A program made the position numbers and the translations under genes. Under the pieces are notes generated by a model. The model did no database searches. It saw only the letters and a list, made by a program, of their open reading frames with translations, and was not told the origin of the DNA. A DNA stretch of 64,000 nucleotides, from contig DWZO01000067.1 of the NCBI GenBank assembly GCA_019117525.1, positions 1 through 64,000 of the forward strand, in the 5' to 3' direction. Below are positions 48,066 to 57,718 of the stretch, piece by piece. The DNA comes from Allocoprobacillus merdigallinarum (lineage in GTDB: Bacteria > Bacillota_I > Bacilli_A > Erysipelotrichales > Coprobacillaceae). Positions within the stretch are counted from its first letter, which is position 1; each line of letters starts with the position of its first letter.

Positions 48066-48958
48066 CATTTAAATCAGGATTTGTAAGTATTGTTGGACGC
48101 CCTAATGTTGGAAAATCAACATTATTGAATCATATTTTAAAAACAAAATTAGCGATTACATCATCAACAGCACAAACGACACGTAATACGATTCAAGGTA
48201 TTTATACAGATGATGAAGCGCAGATTATTTTTATGGATACACCAGGGATTCATAAACCACAGGATGGTTTAGGATCTTTTATGAATACCAATGCTTTAAA
48301 TAGCATTTATGGTGTGGATATTGTCTTATTGCTTGCGCCAGCGAATGAAAAGATTGGTCGAGGAGATCGTTTTATTGTCAGTCGTTTAAAGGAAGCAGAT
48401 GGACCTGTTTATCTTCTTTTAAATAAGATTGATTTGTTGTCAAAAGATGAATTAATTCAAAAGTTAAATGAATGGAAAGACATGTTTGATTTTAAAGAAA
48501 TTATTCCTATTAGTGCTTTAAATGGGGATAATGTTGAACATCTCATGGATACAATCAAAAGCGATTTAAAAGAAGGGGTTATGTATTATCCTAAAGATCA
48601 TATTACTGATCATCCAGAACGTTTTATTATGGCAGAATTTATTCGTGAAAAGATTTTATATTTTACTCATGAAGAAGTGCCTCACAGTGTTGCGATTGTG
48701 ATTGAAAGTATGACTGAAGATGGAGATGGTGTTCATGTCATGGCGGCGATTGTTGTGGATCGTCCAAGTCAAAAAGCTATTATTATTGGTAAACAGGGAA
48801 GTATGATTAAAAAGATTAAACAAAATGCCAGACGTGAAATGAAACGTTTTTTACAAACTCCAGTTACATTAGAACTTTTTGTGAAAGTAGAAAAGAATTG
48901 GCGTAATAAACAAAAGTATTTAAGAGAGTTTGGTTATGATGAAAATGACTATTCATGA
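48062..48958 (+). CDS. era: GTPase Era
   Basis: 298 residues. GTP-binding factor for 30S subunit assembly. G1 GRPNVGKS near 12, G2 region with TTRNTIQG, G3 DTPGIH near 60, G4 NKID, and a C-terminal KH RNA-binding domain (IIIGKQGSMIKKI near 240). ATGA coupling to cdd; overlaps recO by 23 nt. Confidence 0.97.
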   Translation: MTFKSGFVSIVGRPNVGKSTLLNHILKTKLAITSSTAQTTRNTIQGIYTDDEAQIIFMDTPGIHKPQDGLGSFMNTNALNSIYGVDIVLLLAPANEKIGRGDRFIVSRLKEADGPVYLLLNKIDLLSKDELIQKLNEWKDMFDFKEIIPISALNGDNVEHLMDTIKSDLKEGVMYYPKDHITDHPERFIMAEFIREKILYFTHEEVPHSVAIVIESMTEDGDGVHVMAAIVVDRPSQKAIIIGKQGSMIKKIKQNARREMKRFLQTPVTLELFVKVEKNWRNKQKYLREFGYDENDYS

Positions 48959-49676
48959 GGAAGTTGTTGAAGCTGTTATTTTAAAGAAAACACCGTATAA
49001 AGAAAATGATATGATTTTACATATTTATAGTCATGAATATGGGAAAATGAGTGTGATGGCACGTGGGATTCGTAAAATGACAAGCAAGAATGCCCGTGGG
49101 TGTCAAGAAATGATGTTAAGTGAGTTGACGATTGCCTTAAAAAAAGGAATGAGTACATTGATTAAGGCTACACCACTTGATTATTTTAGACACATTGAAG
49201 AAAATTTGGAAAGTGAGATTGTTGGACAGTATATTCTAGAATATTTCTATCGCTATGTTGAAGATAATCAACCTTTAGAAAAAGAATATAGAATGTTATA
49301 TGAAGCTTTACATGCTTTGGATTTGGGATATCCACCATTGCTTGTTTATCTGCTTTTTAATGTCTTTATTTTAGAACATAACGGGGTATCTTTAGATGTT
49401 GATGGCTGTGTTTTGTGTGGTTCGCCTCAAGTTGTTTCTATTTCATTGGAAGATGGAGGATTTTTATGTTCAAAACACATAGGACATCATCAGCCCTATT
49501 CTCAGGATATTTTAAAAGCTTTTCGACATATTCATAAGATTCCTATAACCGCTATTGATCATTTACATATTTCTTCATCAGCCATTCAGGTATTAGTGCC
49601 TTTAATGGAATCGTTGATTGAAGAATATACGGGAATTCAGTTGAAAACATCACGTTTTATTCATCAAATTGTGTAG
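48936..49676 (+). CDS. recO: DNA repair protein RecO
   Basis: 246 residues. The frame opens at TTG 48930; AAGAGAG at 48922 spaces best to ATG 48936. It helps load RecA at single-strand gaps. OB-fold N-domain with KKTPYKENDMILHI, and a zinc site with CVLCG and LCSKHIG near 160-185. Its stop codon lies inside the stem of a terminator. Confidence 0.93.
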   Translation: MMKMTIHEEVVEAVILKKTPYKENDMILHIYSHEYGKMSVMARGIRKMTSKNARGCQEMMLSELTIALKKGMSTLIKATPLDYFRHIEENLESEIVGQYILEYFYRYVEDNQPLEKEYRMLYEALHALDLGYPPLLVYLLFNVFILEHNGVSLDVDGCVLCGSPQVVSISLEDGGFLCSKHIGHHQPYSQDILKAFRHIHKIPITAIDHLHISSSAIQVLVPLMESLIEEYTGIQLKTSRFIHQIV

Positions 49677-49700
49677 AAATTCTACACAATTTTATTTTTC
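49666..49700 (+). terminator. Terminator overlapping the recO stop codon
   Basis: AAATTGTGTAGA (49666-49677), loop AAT, TCTACACAATTT (49681-49692), T-rich tail. The TAG stop of recO lies in the first arm. A TATAAT at 49718 follows for the next gene. Confidence 0.92.
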
Positions 49701-49747
49701 TTCAAAACAAATTAGTGTATAATATGAGCATATAAAGGGGAAATGTT

Positions 49748-51562
49748 ATGGGACAATTTTTACCAACAACAAAAGAAGAAATGTTAGAAAGAGGATGGCA
49801 ACAGCCTGATTTTGTCTATATTAGTGGAGATGCCTATGTTGATCATCCATCATTTGGTGCAGCGATTATTACACGTACTTTAGAAAGTCGTGGCTTTAAA
49901 GTGTGTTTTTTAGCACAACCAGATTGGCGTCGTTTGGATGATTTTCAGCGTTTTGGCAAACCACGTCTTGGCTTTTTGATTTCTAGTGGTAATATTGATT
50001 CAATGGTGAATCATTATAGTGTATCCAAGAAAAGACGAAAAAAAGACAGTTATTCTAATAATGGAGAAATGGGTCATCGACCTGATCGTGCAGTGATTGT
50101 TTATAGTCAAAAAGTGCGTGAAGCTTATCATGATGCAACCATTTTGATTGGTGGTATTGAAGCCAGTCTAAGACGTTTGGCTCATTATGATTATTGGGAT
50201 GATAAAGTCAGAAAATCTATTTTAATTGATGCGAATGCAGATTTATTGATGTATGGAATGGGAGAAAACAGCATTATTGAGATTGCTGAAGCATTGGATG
50301 CAGGACTTGACGTGCATGATTTGACTTATTTAGATGGAACAGTTTTTAAAACAAAGGATTTATCTATGATTCCAGATGATCATATCATGTTACCATCGTT
50401 TTTTGATATGACTCATGATAAAAAAGAATATGCCAAATCATTTGGTATTCAATATCGTAATACTGATCATTATAATGCCAAAACATTGGTTGAACCATAT
50501 GAGGGATTTTATGTCGTACAAAATCGCCCTAATCGCCCATTAACGCAGATGGAGTTTGATGATACATATGCTTTGCCTTATCAAAGAACATACCATCCAA
50601 GCTATGATTATATTCCAGCGATTGAAGAAGTGCGTTTTTCACTTATCAGTAATCGTGGCTGTTTTGGGGCCTGTAATTTCTGTGCATTAAATTTTCATCA
50701 GGGACGTATCATTCAATCACGTTCTCATGAGTCGTTAGTTGAAGAAGCTAAGAAAATTATCCAGGATCCAGATTTTAAGGGTTATATTCATGATGTTGGA
50801 GGACCAACAGCGAATTTTAGATTTCCTAGCTGTGAAAAACAAACGACACATGGAGCCTGTCCGACCAGACAGTGTTTATGGCCAAAACCATGTCGTCAAT
50901 TAAGAGTCGATCATAGTGATTATTTGGCTTTGCTTAAAAAACTAAGAAGCTTAGAAGGTGTTAAAAAAGTCTTTGTTCGTTCTGGTATTCGCTATGATTA
51001 TTTAATGTATGATCAGGATGATACATTTTTTAAAGAACTGATTCAACATCATATCAGTGGTCAATTAAAGGTTGCTCCTGAGCATATCAGTAATCAGGTT
51101 CTCGATAAAATGGGAAAACCTCATCGTGAACTGTATGAAAAGTTTGTGGATAAGTATAAACGACTCAATAAAGAGATGAACAAAAATCAGTATCTTGTTC
51201 CTTATTTGATGTCATCGCATCCAGGTAGTGATTTAAACAGTGCTATTGAATTGGCTGAATATTTAAGAGATATCCATCATCAGCCAGAACAGGTTCAAGA
51301 TTTTTATCCAACTCCTGGAACTTTATCAACAGCTATGTATTATACAGAGTTAGATCCACGAGATTTGACACCTGTTTATGTTGCGAAAACACCAAAAGAG
51401 AAAGCAATGCAACGTGCTTTGATGCAATATCGTCGTCCACAAAATTATCATCTTGTCTATGAAGCTTTAACATTAGCAAAAAGAACAGATTTAATTGGTT
51501 TTCAAAAGAAATGTTTAATTAAACCAAAAGGTCAAAAACGTCCACTACGAAGGGGGTCATGA
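49748..51562 (+). CDS. YgiQ family radical SAM protein
   Basis: 604 residues, ATG with AAAGGGGAAATGTT upstream. N-terminal YgiQ domain (FLPTTKEEMLERGW; then PSFGAAIITRTLESRG). Radical SAM cluster motif CFGACNFC near 305 (C-x3-C-x2-C). C-terminal part with KVAPEHISN and VQDFYPTPGTLSTAMYYT, hallmarks of YgiQ. A further Cys-rich run CPTRQCLWPKPC near 375 may hold a second cluster. The reaction is unknown. The alpha/beta hydrolase gene starts 2 nt later. Confidence 0.94.
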   Translation: MGQFLPTTKEEMLERGWQQPDFVYISGDAYVDHPSFGAAIITRTLESRGFKVCFLAQPDWRRLDDFQRFGKPRLGFLISSGNIDSMVNHYSVSKKRRKKDSYSNNGEMGHRPDRAVIVYSQKVREAYHDATILIGGIEASLRRLAHYDYWDDKVRKSILIDANADLLMYGMGENSIIEIAEALDAGLDVHDLTYLDGTVFKTKDLSMIPDDHIMLPSFFDMTHDKKEYAKSFGIQYRNTDHYNAKTLVEPYEGFYVVQNRPNRPLTQMEFDDTYALPYQRTYHPSYDYIPAIEEVRFSLISNRGCFGACNFCALNFHQGRIIQSRSHESLVEEAKKIIQDPDFKGYIHDVGGPTANFRFPSCEKQTTHGACPTRQCLWPKPCRQLRVDHSDYLALLKKLRSLEGVKKVFVRSGIRYDYLMYDQDDTFFKELIQHHISGQLKVAPEHISNQVLDKMGKPHRELYEKFVDKYKRLNKEMNKNQYLVPYLMSSHPGSDLNSAIELAEYLRDIHHQPEQVQDFYPTPGTLSTAMYYTELDPRDLTPVYVAKTPKEKAMQRALMQYRRPQNYHLVYEALTLAKRTDLIGFQKKCLIKPKGQKRPLRRGS

Positions 51563-51563
51563 T

Positions 51564-52478
51564 ATGAAACGTACTGCTTTCTTTACATCATCCATGCATA
51601 TCAATATTCGTTATCATGTTTATGAGCCTCAAGTTGTGATTCGTGTAAAAGGCATTGTGCAGATTCATCATGGTTTAGGAGAACATGCTGGACGTTATGA
51701 GCATTTTGCTTCTTTTCTAGCAAGTCAAGGCTTTGTGGTGGTAGTGAGTGATTTTGCTGGTCATGGACGTTCTTTAATTGATTTTGAACAGGGATATTTT
51801 GGAGAACATGATGGGCCTATGCATCTGATTGAAGATATGCATCATTTGCAGATGATTATTCGTGAAAAGTATCCTGATTCACCTTATTTCATGCTGGGAG
51901 TTGATTTAGGCTCTATTTTGATACGTAAGTATATGACTGTTTTTGGTGACTTTATTGAAGGAGTTTTATTACTGGGAACACCTTCAAAAGTTGATTTCTT
52001 CTATTTGAAACGTATTTATTTACGTTTATTAAAGATGTGGAAGGGACCACTTCATAAAGCACAACAATATTCTCGCTATCTTCGTCATCGTTTAAATAAA
52101 AGAATTCGCATGACAAGTGATATGGACTGGTTAACGAGTGATGAGGATGAAAGACAACGTTTTCTGGATGATCCTATGTCACATTTTGCATATACTGTTC
52201 AGGGATATCGAGATATTATTCATATGATACAGGAAGTCAATACTGAAAAAACAATCATGAGTATTCCTTCGTTTTTATCAATATATATTGGTATTGGTGA
52301 AAATGATCCTATGTGTCCTCATATTCAAAAACTTATTGAAAAATATAAAAAAATACCGCTTCAGGATCTGACATTTGAAATCTTTTCAGGGCAACGACAT
52401 GCCTTGTTGTTTGAAAAAGATAAAAAGTTGGTTTATAAGAGTATACTGAAATGGCTAAATGAAAGGACATATTTATAA
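51564..52478 (+). CDS. Alpha/beta hydrolase (lysophospholipase-like) with Asp in the nucleophile elbow
   Basis: 304 residues, GGGGG near the ATG. Resembles the monoacylglycerol lipase/S33 group: IVQIHHGLGEHAGRYEHFA, then DFAGHGRS. The nucleophile elbow reads FMLGVDLGSILIRK, where relatives have G-H-S-M-G; the Ser is Asp here. The acid is probably in GENDPM (near 245) and the His in GQRHALLF (near 276). An Asp-Asp-His set occurs in epoxide hydrolases and haloalkane dehalogenases. It may thus act on a different substrate or be inactive as a lipase. It is cotranscribed with the YgiQ gene. Confidence 0.85.
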   Translation: MKRTAFFTSSMHINIRYHVYEPQVVIRVKGIVQIHHGLGEHAGRYEHFASFLASQGFVVVVSDFAGHGRSLIDFEQGYFGEHDGPMHLIEDMHHLQMIIREKYPDSPYFMLGVDLGSILIRKYMTVFGDFIEGVLLLGTPSKVDFFYLKRIYLRLLKMWKGPLHKAQQYSRYLRHRLNKRIRMTSDMDWLTSDEDERQRFLDDPMSHFAYTVQGYRDIIHMIQEVNTEKTIMSIPSFLSIYIGIGENDPMCPHIQKLIEKYKKIPLQDLTFEIFSGQRHALLFEKDKKLVYKSILKWLNERTYL

Positions 52479-52495
52479 AGTACACTCATTGTTGG

Positions 52496-52575
52496 TTGAC
52501 AAATGACTACTATAAGGGTATAAATACGAAGTAAATATATAAATAAAAGACTTGGCTTGTGCTAGGTCTTTGCTA
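52496..52575 (+). promoter_or_regulatory. Promoter and leader hairpin of the glyS operon
   Basis: -35 TTGACA (52496-52501), 17-nt spacer, -10 TATAAA (52519-52524). A 10-bp hairpin follows at 52547-52570 (AAGAC.. pairing ..GTCTT, with two wobble pairs, TTGT loop), then TGCTATTTT. It looks like a weak terminator or attenuator in the leader. No T-box sequence (TGGNACC) is present. Confidence 0.6.
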
Positions 52576-52615
52576 TTTTATATAGGTATAAACATAAATA
52601 AAAAGGGGTATAAAT

Positions 52616-53986
52616 ATGGCAAACAAAGATATGGATAAATTAATTGCTCATGCAAAAAATTCAGGATTTGTTTATCAGGGTTCTGAAATTTATGATGGGC
52701 TTGCAAACACTTGGGATTATGGTCCTTTAGGTGTGGAAATGAAAAATAATATTAAGAAATTATGGTGGAAACGTTTTATTCAGGAATCACCATATAATGT
52801 TGGATTAGATTCAGCAATTTTTATGAATCCACGTGTCTGGGAAGCTAGTGGGCATGTTGGTGGATTCAGTGATCCATTGATTGACTGTAAACATTGTAAA
52901 ACAAGACATCGTGCTGATAAATTGATTGAAGATTATGATCCAAATATTCATAGTGATGGTTGGGCACCAGAAAAAATGATGGAATTTATTAGAGAACATC
53001 ATATTCAATGTCCAAACTGTGGAAGTGAAGACTTTACAGATATTCGTGAGTTTGAATTGATGTTTAAAACATATATGGGTGTTGTCAAAGATGCCAAAAG
53101 TGTTGTTTATTTAAGACCTGAAACGGCTCAGGGAATTTTTGTGAATTTTAAAAACATTCAAAGAACATCACGTAAAAAAGTTCCATTTGGAATTGGTCAG
53201 ATTGGGAAATCTTTTAGAAATGAAATTACACCAGGTAATTTTATCTTTAGAACAAGAGAGTTTGAACAAATGGAATTAGAATTCTTTACAAAGCCAGATA
53301 CAGATTTAGAATGGTTTGATTATTGGAAAAATCAATGTATGCAATTTTTATTGGACTTAGGATTAAGTGCAGATAATTTAAGATTTAGAGATCATGAAAA
53401 AGAAGAATTATCATTCTATTCTAAGGCAACGAGTGATATTGAATATCTTTATCCATTTGGATGGGGTGAATTATGGGGTATTGCTGATCGTACAGATTAT
53501 GACTTAGGTAGACATCAGGAATATTCTAAGAAAAATCTAGAGTATTTAGATCCTGAAACGAATCAAAAATACTTACCATATGTTATTGAACCATCAGTAG
53601 GGGCAGATCGTTTATTCTTATCTGTTTTAGCTGATGCTTATGAGGAAGAACAGTTGGAAAAAGAAACACGTCTTGTGATGCATTTCCATCCAGCTGTGGC
53701 ACCTGTAAAAGCAGCTATTTTACCACTTACAAAGAAACAAAGTGATAAAGCTATGGAAGTTTATCAGTTGTTAGCTAAGGAATTTAATGTGGAATACGAT
53801 GTTGCTGGACAGATTGGAAAACGTTATCGTCGTCAGGATGCAATAGGAACACCATATTGTATAACTGTTGACTTTGACAGTGAAAATGATCAGTCTGTCA
53901 CATTAAGAGATCGAGATACAATGGAGCAGGTTCGTTTACCAATTCATGAACTTGTAGATTATCTTACAAAAAAGATTCGTTTTTAA
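52616..53986 (+). CDS. glyS: Glycyl-tRNA synthetase (dimeric, class II)
   Basis: 456 residues, ATG with AAAAGGGG upstream. Charges tRNA-Gly. N-terminal FVYQGSEIYDGLANTWDYGP, class II motif 2 (RNEITPGNFIFRTREFEQME), motif 3 with VIEPSVGADRLFL, zinc-like CKHC and CPNCGSED, and a C-terminal anticodon domain. The single-chain alpha-2 form, not the alpha-beta form of most bacteria. It starts the glyS-dnaG-rpoD-trmK run; its substrate tRNA gene is at 37406. Confidence 0.95.
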   Translation: MANKDMDKLIAHAKNSGFVYQGSEIYDGLANTWDYGPLGVEMKNNIKKLWWKRFIQESPYNVGLDSAIFMNPRVWEASGHVGGFSDPLIDCKHCKTRHRADKLIEDYDPNIHSDGWAPEKMMEFIREHHIQCPNCGSEDFTDIREFELMFKTYMGVVKDAKSVVYLRPETAQGIFVNFKNIQRTSRKKVPFGIGQIGKSFRNEITPGNFIFRTREFEQMELEFFTKPDTDLEWFDYWKNQCMQFLLDLGLSADNLRFRDHEKEELSFYSKATSDIEYLYPFGWGELWGIADRTDYDLGRHQEYSKKNLEYLDPETNQKYLPYVIEPSVGADRLFLSVLADAYEEEQLEKETRLVMHFHPAVAPVKAAILPLTKKQSDKAMEVYQLLAKEFNVEYDVAGQIGKRYRRQDAIGTPYCITVDFDSENDQSVTLRDRDTMEQVRLPIHELVDYLTKKIRF

Positions 53987-54001
53987 TAAAGGAGGGCATA
54001 T

Positions 54002-55744
54002 ATGGCACGTCTATCACAGGAAAAGATAAATGAAATCAGGCAGAGCGTTGATATTGTTGATGTGATTGGCGAGTATCTTCCTTTGGAAAAGAAAGGAAGA
54101 AATTACATAGCATTATGCCCTTTTCATGATGATAAACATCCTTCAATGTCTGTTTCGCCTGATAAGCAAATTTTTATGTGTTTTGTGTGTGGTACAGGAG
54201 GCAATGTTTTTACATTTTTACAGAAATATTTAAAAATATCATACATAGAAGCTGTTAAAAAAGTTGCCGAAATAGGTCATATTGATTTGAGTGAATATCA
54301 TTTAGATGTCGTTTCATCACCGATTTCTAAAGAAAATGCTTCACTTTATCAAATGCACGAAGAAGCACAGAAAATTTATAGTTACTATCTCAATACAAAA
54401 TTGGGACTGGAAGCAAAAGCTTATTTAACGAAACGTCATTTTTCTGATGAATTGATTAAAGAATTTCAAATTGGCTATGCACCTTTGCAGTCAACTTTAT
54501 ATCAGGCATTTGAAAAATTGGGCTTTCAGGAAATAGATATGGTCAAGTCTGGGCTGATTGTAGAATCATATCAGCATTTTGACCGTTTCCAAGATCGTAT
54601 TATGTTTCCGTTGTATAATCAGCAAGGACAGGTTGTTGGATTTAGTGGACGTATTTATAAACCAACACAAACTGACAGCAAGTATGTCAATTCTCCTGAA
54701 TCTGATATTTTTATCAAAGGACAGACGCTTTATCATTACCATCAATGTAAAGAAGCGGTTAAAGAAGCTGGATTTATATACTTACTGGAAGGATTTATGG
54801 ATGTCATAGCGATGTATAAAGCAGGTATTGAAAATACAGTCGCTATTATGGGAACAGCTCTGACAAAGGGACATATTCAGGCTTTACGTCGTCTGACACA
54901 TCATGTTCATTTGTGTTTGGATGGTGATCAGGCTGGGCAAACAGCTATGAGTAAAGCTGCCAGAGAATTGGAGGAAGCTGGTTTTCAGGTATCCATTATT
55001 GTTTTACCTGATAATCATGATCCTGATGAAATCTATGAAGAACAAGGTAAAGAAGGATTACAGGAAGCCCTTAAAAAGACATTGAAACCGATTGAATTTT
55101 TAATGAATTTTGAGTATCAGAAAATAGATTCTCAAAATTATGATGATCGTAAAAATTATTTAGAGAAAATGTGTTATGAAATTGCTAAAATTCATGATCC
55201 TATTGATCAGGATTATTACATTCAGGTTTTATCGAAACAGTCAGGTTTTTCTTATGATCTGATTCATCAGCAGATCAATGGGATGAAACCTCAATTTCAT
55301 CAGGAAACAAGAGTCCCACAAAAGAAAATAACACATTTAAAGGATAAATATCAGCAAGCTGAACATGATTTGTTATTTTATATGTTAAATCATAAAAGTG
55401 TCGCTTTGAAATATGAAGCAAAAGCAGGTTTTATGTACAATGATCAATATCGTATCATTGCTTCTTATATTATTGACTACTATCGTCATCATAATCAATT
55501 AGAAATTGCAGATTTGATAAATAGTATACAAAAAGAAGATTTGATACAAACTGTGGTAGAGATTGCACAATCTCCTTTGCCACAAGTTTATGAAGAAAAA
55601 GCGATAGATGATTATATAGAAACCATAGGAAATCATGCAAAGAAAATGAAAAAAGAACAGTTATTAGAACAATTTCGTTATATATTAGATCCTCAACAAA
55701 AGGCACAGATTTTAAATGAGATTGTTAAATTAGGAGGTCAATAA
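54002..55744 (+). CDS. dnaG: DNA primase
   Basis: 580 residues, ATG after AAGGAGGGC. Makes RNA primers at the replication fork. N-terminal zinc site CPFHDDKHPSMSVS and FVCGTGGNVF (C-x2-H ... C-x2-C near 40-64), RNA-polymerase domain with VVGFSGRIY, Toprim with LLEGFMDVIAMY (Glu near 265) and LCLDGDQAG (Asp-x-Asp near 307), and a helical DnaB-binding C-terminal domain. It is followed 8 nt later by rpoD, the macromolecular synthesis order. Confidence 0.95.
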   Translation: MARLSQEKINEIRQSVDIVDVIGEYLPLEKKGRNYIALCPFHDDKHPSMSVSPDKQIFMCFVCGTGGNVFTFLQKYLKISYIEAVKKVAEIGHIDLSEYHLDVVSSPISKENASLYQMHEEAQKIYSYYLNTKLGLEAKAYLTKRHFSDELIKEFQIGYAPLQSTLYQAFEKLGFQEIDMVKSGLIVESYQHFDRFQDRIMFPLYNQQGQVVGFSGRIYKPTQTDSKYVNSPESDIFIKGQTLYHYHQCKEAVKEAGFIYLLEGFMDVIAMYKAGIENTVAIMGTALTKGHIQALRRLTHHVHLCLDGDQAGQTAMSKAARELEEAGFQVSIIVLPDNHDPDEIYEEQGKEGLQEALKKTLKPIEFLMNFEYQKIDSQNYDDRKNYLEKMCYEIAKIHDPIDQDYYIQVLSKQSGFSYDLIHQQINGMKPQFHQETRVPQKKITHLKDKYQQAEHDLLFYMLNHKSVALKYEAKAGFMYNDQYRIIASYIIDYYRHHNQLEIADLINSIQKEDLIQTVVEIAQSPLPQVYEEKAIDDYIETIGNHAKKMKKEQLLEQFRYILDPQQKAQILNEIVKLGGQ

Positions 55745-55752
55745 AAAGTAAT

Positions 55753-57033
55753 ATGAAAAAGGATATGAAAAAGAAAGCAACACCAGTGACATTGGATGAT
55801 TTGAAGAATTTAATCAAAGAAACAGCTGAAGCTATGGGTGGTAAATTATCTCAAGATGATTTAGATGCCTTTTTAACAAAGTATGACTTAGATGATGAAT
55901 CAGCTGAAGAATTATTATCTTTTATTACGGATAATGATATTTTAATTGAAGATGGATTTGATGCTTTAGATGATATTGATGATGATCAGTTAATGAGTGG
56001 TATGGCAAGTGATTTGGATGATCTTGAAGCATTAGAAACATTGGATGATTTGGATAATTTAGATGATTTAGATTCAGATATTGACAATGATGTTGCTGAT
56101 TTAGACTTTGGTGGCGATTTTGACATGTTAACAGGAGATACTGTTAATATGTACAGCAATGAGGAAGAAGATGATTCTAATCAGCTTGGAAGCAATGTAA
56201 AAATTAATGATCCAGTGAAAATGTATTTAAAAGAAATTGGACGTGTTGAATTATTAAGTCATGACGAAGAAATTTCTCTTGCGAAAAGAATATTAGACGG
56301 TGATGAAGAAGCTAAAAAGAAATTGGCAGCTGCTAACTTACGTCTTGTTGTATCTATCGCAAAAAGATATGTTGGTAGAGGAATGTTATTCCTTGATTTG
56401 ATTCAAGAAGGAAATATGGGGCTTATCAAAGCTGTTGAAAAATTTGATTATACAAAAGGATTTAAGTTTTCTACATATGCAACATGGTGGATTAGACAAG
56501 CTATTACACGTGCTATTGCAGATCAGGCCAGAACAATTCGTATTCCAGTTCATATGGTTGAAACGATCAATAAATTAACAAGAGTTCAAAGACAATTGAT
56601 CCAGGAATTAGGACGTGAACCTTCAGCAGAAGAAATTTCTGAAAAGATGGATGGCATGACACCAGAAAAAGTACGTGAAATTCAAAAGATATCTTTAGAA
56701 CCTGTATCATTAGAAACGCCAATTGGTGAAGAAGATGATTCACATTTAGGAGATTTCATTGAAGATGAAGGGGCAATGTCACCAGATGATTATGCTGCGA
56801 ATGAATTATTAAAAGATGAATTAAATGAAGTTTTATTAGAATTAACAGATCGTGAAGAAAAAGTTTTACGTTTACGTTTTGGTCTTGATGATGGTCGTAC
56901 GAGAACACTTGAGGAAGTTGGTAAAGAATTTAATGTCACACGTGAACGTATCCGTCAGATTGAAGCCAAAGCTTTAAGAAAATTAAAACATCCATCACGT
57001 TCAAAACGTTTAAAGGATTTCTTAGATCGTTAA
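55753..57033 (+). CDS. rpoD: Primary sigma factor RpoD (SigA)
   Basis: 426 residues. AGGAGG at 55734 is rather far (about 14 nt) from ATG 55753; ATG 55765 is another possibility. Housekeeping RNA polymerase sigma factor. Region 1.1, then an acidic Asp-rich stretch (about 75-130), region 1.2 (DPVKMYLKEIGRVELLSHDE), region 2 (DLIQEGNMGLIKAVEKFDY near 216, and ATWWIRQAITRA), region 3, and region 4 HTH (LEEVGKEFNVTRERIRQIEA). The acidic run is unusually Asp-rich. Confidence 0.96.
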   Translation: MKKDMKKKATPVTLDDLKNLIKETAEAMGGKLSQDDLDAFLTKYDLDDESAEELLSFITDNDILIEDGFDALDDIDDDQLMSGMASDLDDLEALETLDDLDNLDDLDSDIDNDVADLDFGGDFDMLTGDTVNMYSNEEEDDSNQLGSNVKINDPVKMYLKEIGRVELLSHDEEISLAKRILDGDEEAKKKLAAANLRLVVSIAKRYVGRGMLFLDLIQEGNMGLIKAVEKFDYTKGFKFSTYATWWIRQAITRAIADQARTIRIPVHMVETINKLTRVQRQLIQELGREPSAEEISEKMDGMTPEKVREIQKISLEPVSLETPIGEEDDSHLGDFIEDEGAMSPDDYAANELLKDELNEVLLELTDREEKVLRLRFGLDDGRTRTLEEVGKEFNVTRERIRQIEAKALRKLKHPSRSKRLKDFLDR

Positions 57034-57034
57034 T

Positions 57035-57718
57035 ATGAAACTATCAAAAAGATTACAGGCCATTGCGGACTTGATTATCAAATATAAACATGGAGAAAGT
57101 CTTGGAGATATAGGAACTGATCATGCTTACTTACCTTGTTATTTAGTGAATGAAAATGTCATTCAAAAGGCTTATGCCTGTGATATAGCGAAGGGACCTA
57201 TCCAAGCATCTATAGAAACGATTGGGAGTTATCATTTAGAGAATAAAGTCATACCTCTGCTTGGCAGTGGTATTCATCCACTTTTAGATCAACAAGTCGA
57301 TATGATTAGTATTTGTGGTATGGGTGGTAAGTTAATTGTGGATATATTAGATGAATTTCCTGAATATATCCAAGATCAACGATTATTTTTACAGGCTAAT
57401 GTAGGTTTAGAAGTTTTACGTGAGTATCTTTATTTACATCAGATAGAAATTATTGATGAAGATATTGTGAAAGATGCACATCATATTTATGAAATTATGG
57501 TTTGTCAGAAAACATCAAAACAACTTTCTTATCAGGAAGAAGATATTTATTTTGGACCTTATTTAAGACAAAAGAAAAATACTTTATTTTATGAAAAATG
57601 GAGAAGACAATTACATATTTATCAAAATATATTGACTTCTTTAGAGGAAAACCATCCTCGTTATCAGGAAGTTTTACATATGATTGAAATGATAGAAGGT
57701 GAGCTCAATGAAGGCTAA
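57035..57718 (+). CDS. trmK: tRNA (adenine(22)-N1)-methyltransferase TrmK
   Basis: 227 residues. Methylates A22 of tRNA with SAM. Rossmann motif SLGDIGTDHAYLPCYLV near 22 and MISICGMGGKLIVDIL near 90, both hallmarks of TrmK. It starts 1 nt after the rpoD stop. The nif3-like gene overlaps its end, a common pairing in Firmicutes. Confidence 0.93.
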   Translation: MKLSKRLQAIADLIIKYKHGESLGDIGTDHAYLPCYLVNENVIQKAYACDIAKGPIQASIETIGSYHLENKVIPLLGSGIHPLLDQQVDMISICGMGGKLIVDILDEFPEYIQDQRLFLQANVGLEVLREYLYLHQIEIIDEDIVKDAHHIYEIMVCQKTSKQLSYQEEDIYFGPYLRQKKNTLFYEKWRRQLHIYQNILTSLEENHPRYQEVLHMIEMIEGELNEG

